The position numbers and the translations under genes are program-made. A stretch of 64,000 bases of DNA from Dichetophora obliterata. Its lineage: Eukaryota; Arthropoda; Insecta; Diptera; Sciomyzidae. Under the pieces are notes generated by a model. It was given only the letters and a program-made list of their open reading frames with translations, ran no database searches and was not told the DNA's origin. This document shows positions 36,541-48,286 of this stretch, piece after piece. The stretch is from NCBI GenBank assembly GCA_963920525.1, contig OY986438.1:182698888-182762887 (forward strand), given 5' to 3'. Every line of letters begins with the position of its first letter. Within the stretch, counting starts at the first letter, position 1.

Positions 36541-39295
36541 AATGGTAGAGCACGACCAAACAGAAACAAGCTGAAAATATATCAGCAAAAATCTAAAAAC
36601 AACTTCAGTAACCATGCTTTGTTAGTGGAAGACTTCCAGCAGACTGTTGGACTCCATAATAATAACATACGCATAAAGACTATACGCATAAAGACATACG
36701 CATAAAGACGCATAAAGTAAAGCAAAAATACAACAACAAATGTGCAAATATGAAATGGGAGAAAAACTGAGAAATTGACACGTAAAATCTCATCACCTTT
36801 GTGGTGCAGTGCGCTAGTGAGCATTTGCACAGGTATCACCAAGATTTCTGATGAAGCCTTTAGCAGGGCCGAAATTGCAATAAAATCAGCTAGTGATTTT
36901 TTCCTTTTTATATTGAAAAAACTTTGTTGTTGTTTCTTTGGAAAGATTCGTAAGAACAATTAATTGTTCTAACTTTGACCTAAAATTCAATAAACGATCT
37001 TAAACTATCAAACAACTAGAATTTGTATTTAAAATGAAGTATGATTTAAACTATCAAACATTAAGAATTTGTATTTAAATCATATAAAATCAACATTATA
37101 AAATATATAATTATTTAAATTATATTTTATCTTAATACAAAATAAGTTCATGAAGCAACAAGTTGTAACAACAACAAGTTTTTTGTAGAACAAAACACCA
37201 AGCTGACTAGACAGACTGTTTCCTTTCCAGAAATCTTCAGTGGTACAACGCACAACTTATGTATAATCAAAACAGAATTATTTGTGAATTTTTTGAGTTT
37301 CAAAGAAATTTTTTTCTACTATTTTGCATAAAGCGACAGTTTGAAAAAGTTACTGATTCCTTGAGTTGAGACCAATTTACTTGAATCAAGTATATATTAT
37401 TTTTAATAGTAGTAATATATATAGTAATATATAATATATAGTAATATATATTAAAAATATATATTACAAAAAATATATATTTAATAGTAGTATATATATT
37501 AAAAACAACTCTGTGCTTGCTTAATTTAAGAAAACTTTTTCTTGATTTAAGTCTTGTTTCAGGTTCTTGAATCATGTATTTTAGTCTTGTTTCAAGCAAT
37601 CATTTATTTTACTTAATTGTCTCAAGCAATCATTTATTTTACTTTATTTTAATTGCTCATTCTAAATTTTTTTTCCTCATAATCTTAGTTTTTAATGCTT
37701 GATTTGAGCAAACAAGGCTTCATTTTAAATTTTTAGCTCTAAGATAGTTTTGGTGTCTGCTTAAAAATTATCTTTATTTTCTGTGGTACACAAAATCAAA
37801 ATGTGATCGAAATCAAAAATCTTATTGTCAAGTTCACTTAATTTCATAACTAAATGTGTACCTTAATTTTCGACCTATAAAAACTCCAGAGCTGGCTGTT
37901 TTTTAAATTGGCAACATTTCTTTCTTGCTGTCCGCTTTAATTTACTGCACATTAGCTTGTTTTGCATAACACTGAATTAATTCGAACTGAAGTGCCACTT
38001 TAAGTCGCACAGAATTTTGGGCTCTTCTTCTTCAATGCATTCGCCACTTAAGTAATAAAAGCAGTAGCAGCAGCCATATTTGCTGCTAAAAAAGTTGAAT
38101 TACGCCGTTCCTTTTTCACTTAATTGGATTTGTAACACACGAATTTACAAAGTTACAGCCATTTTTATGAATAAATAACCCTTTGCATAAAATCTCAATA
38201 TTTCTTCTATTATCACGGTGAATGCGTAATTAGTTATAATTATCGTTGCAGGAATTTGACAAAAAATTCGACAAGTATTACTTTGAGGCAGTTATTTTGA
38301 AATATTGCATTTAAAATATCTGAAGCAATTTCCCTAACTTCTTAGTCCTAAGATACATTTTTAAATCCATTTTATTGTCACAAGCCTATTCTCCGATTCA
38401 CCCTCATTTGATGCTTTTCTTTCCAGACATAAAACCAGACATAAAGCCAGCCGCTATTGTTAGAAATTGTTAAAGTTTATGACCGGGGGAAGCGGTTATA
38501 ACCACTTTGCAGAATTTATCCGCGTTGTAAGAGCAAATTAAAGACACACATGTACGAGTATGTATGTACATGTTTTATAAATAATATATTTATGTCTTGT
38601 TAGGGGAAAAACAACCCCATATCTGAATATGATATGGCGACAGTTATCCTTTATGAAGCTTATAAAGCACTCTGAATTAATGTTTAACTTTAAATTTTTA
38701 CTTGATTTTAAAGCTATTTCATTATTTCAACCATTTTAGGATCCCGGTATTAAAAGAGGCATGAAAAAGTTTTAAATCAATTTTTATGATTGAAAGCTGT
38801 GCTACAGTTAAACCAACTTAATATTTGAAATCGACTTGAAATTTGAGTCTTTGTCAGTTTGTAAAGAAAACACACGCTTTAACTTAAAGTAATTCAGACC
38901 ACGAAAAAAACCGTATCCTAAAAAATTACAAGAATTAACAATGAGTCAGCTGATTGATGTGTTACTGTTGCGCTCCTATAATAATTGAACATTTTTTTGC
39001 ATACGTTTCTATTGAAAGTGAGATTTTTGGTACACTTTTTTTTAGAAACGAAATAAACAGAATATTTATTTTGAAACGAAAAAAACAGTAAGTAAACAAA
39101 AAATATTTTAAGGGTGAGTTGAGCTTGTCACCAGTTACTTAAATTCGCGTTGGAAAAAAATTTATTTCTTGTTTTTTTAACAATTTAAAAATAAACCTGA
39201 CAAAAATGTGATTTCTAGTGTAACAAAGATATATTTTATATCAATAAAAACTTAAATATCATCTTTTAAATTAATAAGTAACTTGAAAATTTTAT
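36541..39295. other. AT-rich DNA, no gene recognised
   Basis: It contains the short tandem repeat at 36667, TA-rich tracts (37390-37500) and a 32-bp direct duplication (CAAGCAATCATTTATTTTAC at about 37592 and 37624). No coding region is supportable. Confidence 0.4.
36667..36718 (+). repeat. ACGCATAAAGAC short tandem repeat
   Basis: Four near-copies of ACGCATAAAG in about 50 bp, with spacing of 10-16 bp. Confidence 0.8.
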
Positions 39296-39303
39296 AACAA
39301 AAG

Positions 39304-40707
39304 CAGGGCCGTAGCCAGTTCACCCAAGGGGGGGTTTTGATTAAAAAAATATATTGATAGTTTTTGATATCGATAAATCAAAAGGTATTTTTATATGTAT
39401 ATTAAATATTTACTCCCCCACAGGCCAAGTTGTTGACGCCATAGACTAAAAATAGTCGATTTGATATAGAAATAAAATCTATAAAGTTTCGTGCCGCTTC
39501 ATAGACTTTTAAAACTAGCTCAAGACCAATAAATGGAGAAGCGTTATACAAGAGTTCAAAACATCTCTTAAAGTAAATTTAAAAAAAAAAACAGGTATGC
39601 ATTTCGTTATTAATGTAATTGTTCTTTAAAATGAGTTAAAAAAACATAAATATCGGATTAAAAGTACCAAAGTTGTGATATTTTATTTTTAGAAAAATGT
39701 TATTTTATTTCTTGTTTCAATAAAAAAAAAATTGTAAAAATCCAAATTTGAGAAATTGCAATGAAATGTTGAAAAATTTTCTGAAGCAACACTTAATGCA
39801 AATGAGGAGTGTGTCTGTTCAAAAGTTTCTTTTTAACATTTTTGAATAAAGCTGGTCTTACTATTTTAAAATAAAAAAATAAGAAAATCGTAAATTTTTC
39901 CAATATACTGTGCATAAAAGTTTATGATTCTGTTCAAAAAGGCCTAAATACGCATACTAAAAAATTGCTTTTGAAGATATTTGAACAAATGGGACTAATT
40001 TCCATACAAAGTTTTAGTTTTTGTACAATATTTAATCAAACGGTCTTATCAAAAATTTTTTAAAGAACGTGGTGCTATAGTAAAGTCTTTAGCTATTTTG
40101 TGAAAAAAAATACAAAAAACAAAACTCGGATCTAAAAGTTATAGATGTTGAAACTTGATGTTTTTCAAAAATCCTCAAAGTGGGCATTTGAAACACAAAA
40201 AAAAACATTAGAAATTTAAAAAAAAACTATATTTATCATTTTTGATTTCAATACTTTTAAAAATATTTCTGATTTTCGTATTAAAAACAATTCAGCACTA
40301 GTTTATATAGTAGTTTTAAATATTTTAAAATAGCAACTCTACAACATAACCAAAGTGAAATATAACTGTTAAACATTTCAATTGACGTTAGAAAACTTGT
40401 GATTTATTAATCACGCCTATTAAATTTTTATGTTCTAGTTATTAATTTTTGGGAAAAAACAACCAAGAATGTGATTCAAAGACGGTCTTGATCACAAATA
40501 TATTAAGTTGGAACTGCGATCATATAAATAGCAATTTGAAAATCAAAAGTTTTTATTGTTTTTAAAGTTGAAATGCGAGATGCGATATTGTGGTATTTCG
40601 AAATTCGGTTGCGTTGTCTTAAGCTATAATAACAGCTCAATGCTAATATTAGATTTTTACACTTTCTAGACCTTAAGGAGTCTAAACCCCCCTTGTCTAC
40701 GGGCCTG
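39304..40707. mobile_element. Non-autonomous hAT element, 1.4 kb
   Basis: The left end CAGGGCCGTAG and right end CTACGGGCCTG are inverted, followed inward by a G-run on the left (AAGGGGGGGTTTTGA) and a C-run on the right. The 8-bp flanks AACAAAAG (39296-39303) and AACAGAAG (40708-40715) differ at one base. The interior is AT-rich with no transposase. Confidence 0.85.
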
Positions 40708-41036
40708 AACAGAAGTGAAAAAATTGTTGTGAAATTGAAGCTTGCAGTTTTTAAAAAAAAATATATATAAGTTAATGTACGAAAAATTGTGTGGTTACCA
40801 GATAAGGGTTACTATTCAATAGCGTTAAACAAATTATTTACAATCTGAAGAACGTATGCCCAAGGTATAAAGTTCGAAAGGTCCCTAAGAAGTCTCCAAA
40901 GTTATGCGCACCTTGACCCATTTACAAATTGACTTGATAATTATCTGGAAAATGGTTTTCAATCGTCCTTGGTAACGGCGAGAAAAATACACGGTTAAAA
41001 ATTTTGGACTACTTTTTAATCCAAACTTTGGTTTAA

Positions 41037-41596
41037 GGTATGCGGTTAAAAAAAAATTCGGATTTTTTTTTCATAAATGTCCTTAAAATCCTTTAAAAAT
41101 AATGCCTTAAAAGGGTATTTTTAAATTCGAATTGTTTTTGGAGCTATAGAGCTATATATGTATATATAGACTCGCGTCGAACTGCAGTAATAAAACTTTA
41201 AATGCATTTTTCTCAAAATCACATTTTTCGAACTGGGGTGTCGTTTGTCTCGAGAGCAAAAAGTCGGATGAAGATGCGGCGGACGGCGTTTTGTAAGTAA
41301 TCACGTAAGGTAGGTCCTTAACTAGGATAATTAGGCTAACTCTACCATCGGGGGAAGAGTGTTGCAAAAATCCCCAAAAAACAGCTAATTTTTGAAGTTT
41401 TTTTAAAAATCGCGCCGTTTTGTTAATTTTTTTATATTTTGGAAATATCCTAGTTCAGAACCTGTCTGACGTGATGACCAACAAAATGCCGCCAGCAGAA
41501 TTTCGATACGACATCTGGTTGATACATTGAAAAACGACTGAGCTACAGCAATTTTAGAAAACGTTATTTTTGTGGGTTTGAACCGCAGGTCACACC
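41037..41596. mobile_element. TTAA MITE derived from the Mutator/Kolobok-like family (copy 1)
   Basis: TTAA lies at 41033-41036 and 41597-41600. The ends GGTATGCGGTT and AACCGCAGGTCACACC are imperfect inverted repeats. Internal sequence (AAATTCGAATT, ATGCATTTTTCTCAAAATCA) corresponds to segments near both ends of 3154-4980, so this looks like a deletion derivative. A second copy is at 52497-53013. Confidence 0.7.
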
Positions 41597-41738
41597 TTAA
41601 AGGAATTTTTAATCCAAAAAGTAATACTTTTTAATCCCAACATTAGTTTAATTTACCTGGGTCTCAAACCCACGTTCTTGAAAAGAGCTTACTTGCATTC
41701 GTAATGATGCAAAATAAGCGAAACTATGTTAGCAACTG

Positions 41739-41815
41739 AGTTGGACGAGTGGATGAGGTATTGAACCAGCACAACAATGGACGTGTGTTCAAATCATGAA
41801 TTGGTCGGAAAGGTT
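41739..41815 (+). other. tRNA-like sequence
   Basis: An A-box-like TGGACGAGTGGATGAGG and a B-box-like GTGTTCAAATC are spaced as in a tRNA. A minus-strand B-box-like GGGTTTGAGACC lies ~80 bp to the left. The arrangement matches 35637-35780. Confidence 0.5.
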
Positions 41816-42949
41816 TTTTATTTTTTGTTGATATTTATATTGCATTTTTTAACATTTTGTGGATTGAAAACTAATCTTTTTTTGATTGAAAAATTTTAAA
41901 CTTTTCCTTGGAACAAGAAGTAATCTTGTTTTGGTGTTGTCCTATATGTATTTTAAAAAAGTTCCAAATTTAGTTCAAGATTTTTAACCGTGAAGCTGAG
42001 GACTATAAGGATAGCTGATTATGAAGGGAAAGATGAAATTCTTGAAATGCCTGCGGAAGAGATTTTTAAAATAAACTATTTTAATGCCATTGTCGATAAT
42101 ATGCGCTCTAGATGCCAAACTTGAGAGCATATTTGAAATTAAAGATTGAAGGAAATTAGTGATTGTGAACTTTTAAAGCAATGCATCGACTTGCAAATAT
42201 CTCTAACAATTGAAGAAACATCTAATATTGATGGAAATGAAAAATTTCTAAATTAAGTAAAATAAATTTGTTATATATTAACAGCCGTATTCATAAAAAT
42301 ATTTTAAAACAGCTTTCAAACGTTTTTTAGTTAAAATGCTTTTTAAAGTTAAAATACTCTTCAAAAGCGTTGTATTCATAAACGAGTTTTAAGAGTCTTG
42401 TAGTTTAAGTGAGAGTACTGATGCTTTAAAGTAGGAACTGTTGTAGTTTTTGTTTGTGACTTTGATAAATAGAATGACAATTGCTTAAAAATTTAAAAAA
42501 AAATAGGTTTGTGAATTTGATATATTGACAGGCATTTGTTTAAAATTTTGTTTACATTTAAATCAAAAACAGTGTTGCCATTTTTTAGACTGAAATTACC
42601 AGAAAAAATCTTTATTTTTTTGTGAAAAAACTGGAACTAAAAAAACTAAAGCATATATATTTAAAATGTGCGCTTTAAAATTTTTATTCTTTTATTTGAA
42701 ATAAAGTATTCAAATTAAATTAATAATTAAACAAAACAAAAACTATCGCATTCATTAACTAAAATCATTTAAATTATCAATTTATTGAAAAACTTAAAAA
42801 TTTGTTTAAAAAAATATACATTTGATATTTATATGAATGTAAATGTCATTACCAATTTTTGAGATCATAGTAAATTACATCCCATATAAAATAGTTTTAC
42901 TCATTAATTAAACCACATTAATTTTAGTAGATTAATTTAAGAAATGTGG

Positions 42950-43080
42950 AGATAATTCCAAGTCTGTTCATTACAAAGGAAAGTTGTTTATGCTGTTTTA
43001 TCGATTCCTGAAGAACCAGCAAATGCAGAAAGCATTTTTTCTCAAATCTGTAGTAATAAACCCAAAATCAGAAATTAATT
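42950..43080 (+). pseudogene. hAT C-terminal fragment, plus strand
   Basis: One frame reads VVYAVLSIPEEPANAESIFS and then QICSNKPKIRN before a stop. This is the hAT dimerisation motif with the conserved SNAD/C-type ER-FS region altered to NAESIFS. Only ~40 residues are present. It is an inverted relative of the minus-strand copy at 43255-43400, so the 3' end of the gene was duplicated head-on. Confidence 0.55.
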
Positions 43081-43254
43081 TTATATCAAACCTTTTCTGA
43101 AATTTTGCAATGGAAAGACTGTTTAAGAAATCTGAAAAATTAAATTATTTTTTAAACATATTTTGGTCAAACTTTTTTATAATTTCTGATGACTGTTTTA
43201 ATTTGTGCAGTTCCAATCGCTTTTCCTTAAAAAATTTTTAGTTCAAAAAATCCC

Positions 43255-43763
43255 ACACAAGGTGGGAATTTCCAATTTATTTCTGATTTGAGTGTTATTA
43301 ATAATTATTTGTGAAAAAATACGTTCTACATTTGCTGTTGCTACAGGTATCGTTAAAACAACATAAGCTAGTTTTGTAAGTAATGGAAAGACTTCGGAAC
43401 TATCTCCACGTTTCTGATCAAAAATTACTTTTCAAAAAGTTTCAATATTATTTTCATTATTTTCATGCAACTCATCGTCAATTTCTTGTAATTTTTCTGA
43501 ATGGATGACATTAGGTAGAAAAAGCTTCGCTTCAAAAATACACAAATTGAAAATAGTGAAATTTTGCCTTTTTAAAATTTTCGTTGGTGCTAAAAGTTCG
43601 CCACATTTTAGAAAATCATTCCCAAATCAAACTTTTGTAATAAACGATTGCATAGCTCAACATAAAATTTAAAGCAATGTTCTTTAAAATCGTTTTCATC
43701 TGATTCGAATAATTTATGCGTAGAGCTTAAAGACAAATATACCTCGACTCCCAAATAAATGTC
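43255..43763 (-). pseudogene. hAT transposase fragment, minus strand
   Basis: From 43763 leftward the minus strand reads DIYLGVEVYLSLSS, then KEHCFKFYVELCNRLLQKFD. After stops and frame changes it continues to YVVLTIPVATANVERIFSQI and INNTQIRN, the hAT C-terminal motif (43400-43255). Several stops make it non-functional. It is probably the remnant of the element's own transposase, and about 500 bp are recognisable. Confidence 0.6.
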
Positions 43764-44056
43764 TTTAGGATTTTTTAAGAACTTGAAATCATTTACATCA
43801 ATTTCTTTGTAGTTTTCAAAGCATATATATTCATATATATATAATGAACGTCAAGACTTGACGACAAAAAATCGAGACAAAAGAACAGAAACAACGAAAG
43901 CTACAATAATAGCAACTGCAACCACTTCATAAATACATTTTTAAAAGGGCGTGAAAAGTAGTATTAAAATGAGTAGCAGCTTCAAATGTTACTTATATTT
44001 TTGTACTAACGTACAATTTTTTTTTATTTATTGTATTTGATTCATTAAACTAGTAA

Positions 44057-44466
44057 AGCCCGTATGATACTTCATAGCTTTGTCCAATTTTTATTGATTG
44101 ACAATGAAACTAGAGCAGTTGAAACAGTGCTAAACCTAAAATTCAAGCGGTGTGAGTGTATACGCATATAGTACGAATTGGACAAAAAAATGTGCGACGG
44201 ACAGCATTTTCAATGCATTGTTTTTGACATTTCTCTCAATTCGTTCGTCGGTAAGTTTCGATCAAATATTAAGTGTCAAAAACAAGCTTGAGCTCTTTCT
44301 TCCGCAGCCAAGAAGAACAAAGAGATAAAATAGTCACGTTGCGGAGTTGTAAAAAGTGGCCGGTGCATGTTTTCATCCTTTTCAAACAATATATATCTGT
44401 CTAGCTCACGCGCCACTTGTTTTCAGATTTTGAAATTGGACAAAACAATGAAGTATCATACGGGCT
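44057..44466. mobile_element. PIF/Harbinger-like MITE (AGCCCGTATGATAC)
   Basis: The inverted termini AGCCCGTATGATACTTCAT pair perfectly with the right end and are followed inward by TTTGTCCAATTT. TAA flanks both sides (44054-44056, 44467-44469). Confidence 0.8.
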
Positions 44467-44621
44467 TAAGCATTGTTTTAATCGTAAAAACTTGAAAAAC
44501 TGGTTAAAATAAAAAAGCTCTATTTTTTAGGCAAAAACTGGAGTCTACCCTCTCAAAAAACTGCCAACAAAATATTTTATCTGCCCATATGGTAACACTA
44601 ATCACAAAACACAATTATTTT

Positions 44622-44794
44622 CATGGTAGAAGAATACAGGTATATGCACCAGATGAGAGCATACTGCCGGAATTGGCAAAACTTTTTCTTTATTTCGTTT
44701 TGTTTCCATTCGCCACACAGCTAAATTTGACAGACATGGCAGCATGGAAAGAGAGCACAGTCAGCGCTGCATATACCTCTATCCTTCTACCATG
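44622..44794. mobile_element. hAT-type MITE, family B (copy 2)
   Basis: CATGGTAGAAGAATACAGG and CCTCTATCCTTCTACCATG are inverted, with subterminal GTATATGCA/TGCATATAC. The 8-bp flanks ATTATTTT and ATTGTTTT differ at one base. It is the same family as 21761-21975. Confidence 0.85.
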
Positions 44795-45778
44795 ATTGTT
44801 TTCATTTATTTATTTGTTTGTTGACATTTTAGTTTGCTCTCAAATTGCTCTCATATGAGAACATCAAAATTTAAAATAGCTTTGTAGGAGGTTTACAGAA
44901 GGTTTGTTCCTATTTTAAAATTCTCTCATTTGTGAAGCTGTTACAAGAGGTTTTTTCGTTATTGAACGTTTATGAATAACGTTTTTAGGCATGTGTCTTA
45001 CAAAGAGCTTACAAGAGGTTTGTAACTTTTTATGAATACAGCTGTAAATATTTAATATAATTTTTAAAAAATATACAATAGAAAACAATTTAACTAATGT
45101 ATACTCCACTTTCGAAGTAATCCTGAAAATTATTGCCACCACACCTGTGACAGTTGCTTCTGCAGAAAGAATTTTTTCGAGGTTAAAAATTATTTAAACT
45201 GATTTGAGGTCTTCGATGACTCATAATCAACTTTCAGCCCTTGCTATTTTTTCAATTGAAAATGAAATAATCGTGAGCTTATTGTGATTTAATTAAAGAT
45301 TTAAATTTCACAAAAAGCCGCAAATATCTGTTTTAACTCCTTGCGTATATATTTTAAGCCATTTATGTACCTAAGTTTATCATCATTTATCATTTTTCGC
45401 CTTTAATTATAGTACTCTGTTCAGTTTCATGTGAAACTCCACTTAAATCTCTATACAAAGTATGACAGCTGCGAAACAAGCGTGGACATTTTCACAATAT
45501 TTTCGTCAGAGTAGTACTCTGTTCCGCTGCGTAAAATTATCGCAACAGGTTTCTGAGCAACATTTTTTTACGACAATTTAATTGAACACAATTTTCAAAA
45601 TAAATAGGCAGTACAATGAAATTGTCCTGGAAAAATGTTGCTCAAAAGCACGTTGCGATAATTTCACGCAGCGGAAAAAAGTACTTAAAGCATAGTACTA
45701 TGTTTGCTTGCGTGAAATTTCGCTGACAACATTCATTCATTTGTTGCGTGAAATTTCTGACTTAAAGATGGTCGCGAG

Positions 45779-45953
45779 CAAGGTTCATTTATAAGGTTAA
45801 CTTTAAGAGAAATGCACTCTTTTTTGGCCTTTGCTTGAACTATCACTGTGCTTTTCTTTGTTCTATGCATTCATTTTCTTGCTTTCTTTTCATCCATTCT
45901 GACAGTTCGACCGAGCTCGCTGTCAAGTGCCACAACCTTATAAATGAGCCTTG
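45779..45953. mobile_element. hAT-type MITE, family A (copy 3, uninterrupted)
   Basis: CAAGGTTCATTTATAAGGTT and AACCTTATAAATGAGCCTTG are terminal inverted repeats. The 8-bp flanks GTCGCGAG and GTTGCAAG match at six positions. Its body is the reverse complement of copy 2 and shows the empty CATAGAAC site. Confidence 0.75.
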
Positions 45954-47032
45954 GTTGCAAGGAATTCCTATAGCAACATTTCTCAGAGAGACTCAGAGAG
46001 TGAGTTGGGAAATTTCTTATGATCTCTTTCTTTTCACTTCAAAATAAATAGGCATTACAATTAAATTGCAGTGTTGCCACTTTGTGAGTAATTCCTCAAA
46101 ACGTAAGGAATTTAAAGTAGCTTTGAGTAATTTTATGGTGAGGAATTTTTGAGGAATTTGCAAATTTTTAGCATATTTTTTAATATATATACAAAAAAAC
46201 TTTGACAGCACCTTTTAAAATAAACATACATTTTTAAAATAAACTGAAACATACTTTTAAAATAAACTGAACACTGAACTTTCCGATTGTGTTTCCTTGT
46301 CACTATAAAAAAAATATTGAAGCAAGTGCAAACGAACTTAGTAATTGGCGTACGGTTTTAGCTAAAATCAGTTTAAACATAAAACAAATACAAGAAAAAG
46401 GATGCGGTCTGCATCGGAAGCAAAATCATGCATTGACTATTATTTCTATATTGTAGCAATTATCGATTAACTCTTTAAATCAACAAAAAAATTTTTTACA
46501 CATTGCCAATTTAGGCCATATTTTTAATTTGACTAATTGTTATGTGATACCGTTAGTTTTTCGAAATCCGACTGAGTGATGCCATATTACATCATTATCC
46601 TAATTCGGTTTGAGATATTTTAGAGCACTCCTTGAAGTAAAAGCCAGCAAAAACGAGCATACAAATTCAATCAAATTTGGCTATTTAAGATCTCGATAAT
46701 ACGTGGAGATTATTTTTACCTCCATTATTTTTTAGATCCAGAGTCGTATTAAAAACAAGTTTTTAATATAAAAAATTTATCAGATATATTTGTAAATTAA
46801 GAAATTAAGAAAAAGTTATATCATTACTATTCTTTTTTTTTTTAATGCATCAGTTTAGCGAGTATTTAGTAAATAATATCACTAGTTTGAGAAACCGACT
46901 CGATACAAAAATAGTTTTATCATTTAATAAGCTTTTATTTTTACTAAGAAGGAATTAATAAAAATAGTGATGACCTTTTTGAATCAAATAAAAACATGTT
47001 TGAATTGAATTGGAAAAATAAAGTTCCATATA

Positions 47033-47280
47033 TCTGTGGTCACAAGGAATAATGACTTAACTCAAAATATCGTAAAAAGGCGATATGGAATTCACTTTAT
47101 TGACAATTTTTGGAAGTATGCAGATATCCATTTTTTGCCCAGAATTGATCATCACTTATGTCTGCAAATATTTCGTTTGTAACGGTTCATATATTTCAAA
47201 AAATGGGTTGTAGTTCGTGCAATTAAAATATCGTTTTGTACGATACTTTGAGTTTAGTCGTTATGCCTTGTGACCACAGA
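47033..47280. mobile_element. TCTGTGGTC-ended MITE, 248 bp
   Basis: TCTGTGGTCACAAGGAATAA pairs with the right end (TTATGCCTTGTGACCACAGA) over more than 30 bp. TA flanks both sides. It has the same termini as 27053-29761. Confidence 0.85.
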
Positions 47281-47378
47281 TATATAATTTATGCTTATAA
47301 CTAAAATTTTTTAACAAAAGCATACGTTAAAACTAAAAAGTCTTAAAATTTTTTTAAGGAACGCATAAAGCGTTTTAG

Positions 47379-48286
47379 CCCTTTGACGACGAGTGGGTGA
47401 AAAATAACCCATTTGCATTTTTAACCCACTAAGACTACTTTTTGAAATAAAAAAAAATAAACTGGCCATTTCAGCCCTTGGAAGGACTTTGACCTAGCTT
47501 CTATTGATCAATTGTGTTGTGCGTGTTATTAAATGTTTGATCACAAATGACCGAGAACTGGACCTACGTGTTTTATGCCGACTCCGAAAGGCTTATGTTC
47601 TCAAGAAGCTTTACATGGCAATTTTTACTCTCTGAGGTTTGCCATTGTCTGCAGAGAGGTGACGACCGAACAGAAAAATTAATTCAATTGAAAAAACTTT
47701 CTGTCTGAGCTGGAATTGAACCCGGGCTACCGCGGTTCTTTAGCTTAGGAGCCACGCACTCTACCCACTAGGCTACGGCCGCCACTTTTTGAAATAATGG
47801 GAGAAAATACGTCGGATAATTTTTTCTAAGGTAAATCATAGCTGTTAAATTCAAAAATGAACTCAGCTCATGGTGTAGAAGCTTTCGTTTACCTGTAAGA
47901 GGAGATAATGTAAATGTGCACTTATCACTATTTTACTGCTACAACGCACAAGTTTTATATATTCACTTGATTTTATTAGTTAATAAACATACCTTTTACG
48001 AAAAAAATTATGGGTTTGATTAATTAGTTAAATTCCACTTTTATTAGCACGGCAAAACACAATGTGCACCAGGCAAAATTTTATGCGTGAAAAAATATAT
48101 GGCTTTTGCAAACCACAATAAAAGTACCGTTAAAAGCTTCTGAGAGCTTTCAAAGCTTTTGAATTAAGTTTGGTGTGTTTCATTGGAACAGCCTAAAAAT
48201 ATTCAAATGATAATTAAGCTTTTACTTTTTTTGTTATTATATCATAATATGATAAGTGTCTTGAGGCACTCTTACGTGTTAGAGGG
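47379..48286. mobile_element. piggyBac-like TTAA element with CCCT ends
   Basis: The left end CCCTTTGACGACG follows TTAG (probably a mutated TTAA) and the right end CGTGTTAGAGGG precedes TTAA. The SINE at 47451-47783 is inserted in it. Excluding the SINE it is ~560 bp and non-coding. Confidence 0.5.
47451..47783 (-). mobile_element. tRNA-derived SINE with 14-bp target duplication
   Basis: A perfect 14-bp repeat, ACTTTTTGAAATAA, flanks it (47437-47450, 47784-47797). On the minus strand it opens with a tRNA-like head: A box TAGCCTAGTGGGTAGAG, B box GGGTTCAATTCC. The body includes TTCGGAGTCGGCATAAAAC and GTAGGTCC. From memory this body resembles a SINE-like repeat abundant in tephritid fruit flies. 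Such elements are transcribed by Pol III and copied by LINE machinery. Confidence 0.85.

Larger units (their letters stand above)
40990..41992. mobile_element. CACGGTT-ended element carrying a tRNA-like module
   Basis: The left end CACGGTTAAAAATTTTG and right end CAAGATTTTTAACCGTG are inverted. It interrupts the hAT fossil. Inside are the TTAA element at 41037-41596 and a tRNA-like unit near 41740. CTTTTTAATCC repeats flank the inner insertion. The terminal CAC and TA-rich flank resemble 20541-21175 and 59040-59359. Confidence 0.65.
42282..45044. mobile_element. hAT-like element, 2.76 kb
   Basis: The left end CAGCCGTATTCATAAAAA and right end TTTTTATGAATACAGCTG are inverted. The flanks are AT-rich and give no clear 8-bp duplication (TATATTAA, TAAATATT). 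It contains convergent remnants of a hAT transposase C-terminus (42950-43080 plus, 43255-43763 minus) and two nested MITEs. It interrupts the fossil at 40730-45300. Confidence 0.65.
40730..45300 (+). pseudogene. Fossil hAT transposase (zinc-finger-MYM type), in three blocks
   Basis: The coding remains lie at 40730-40989, 41993-42281 and 45045-45300. The gaps are two later insertions (40990-41992 and 42282-45044). Block 1 includes YLENGFQSSLVTARKI. Block 2 includes EMPAEEIFKINYFNAIVDNM, then SDCELLKQCIDLQISLTIEE. Block 3 includes ATTPVTVASAERIFSRLKII, a hAT C-terminal dimerisation motif, followed by SALAIFSIENE. Stops and frameshifts are frequent. The blocks read in the order expected of one protein, and it resembles (from memory) the domesticated-looking ZMYM1-like hAT proteins of insects. 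The N-terminal part was not found. Confidence 0.6.
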
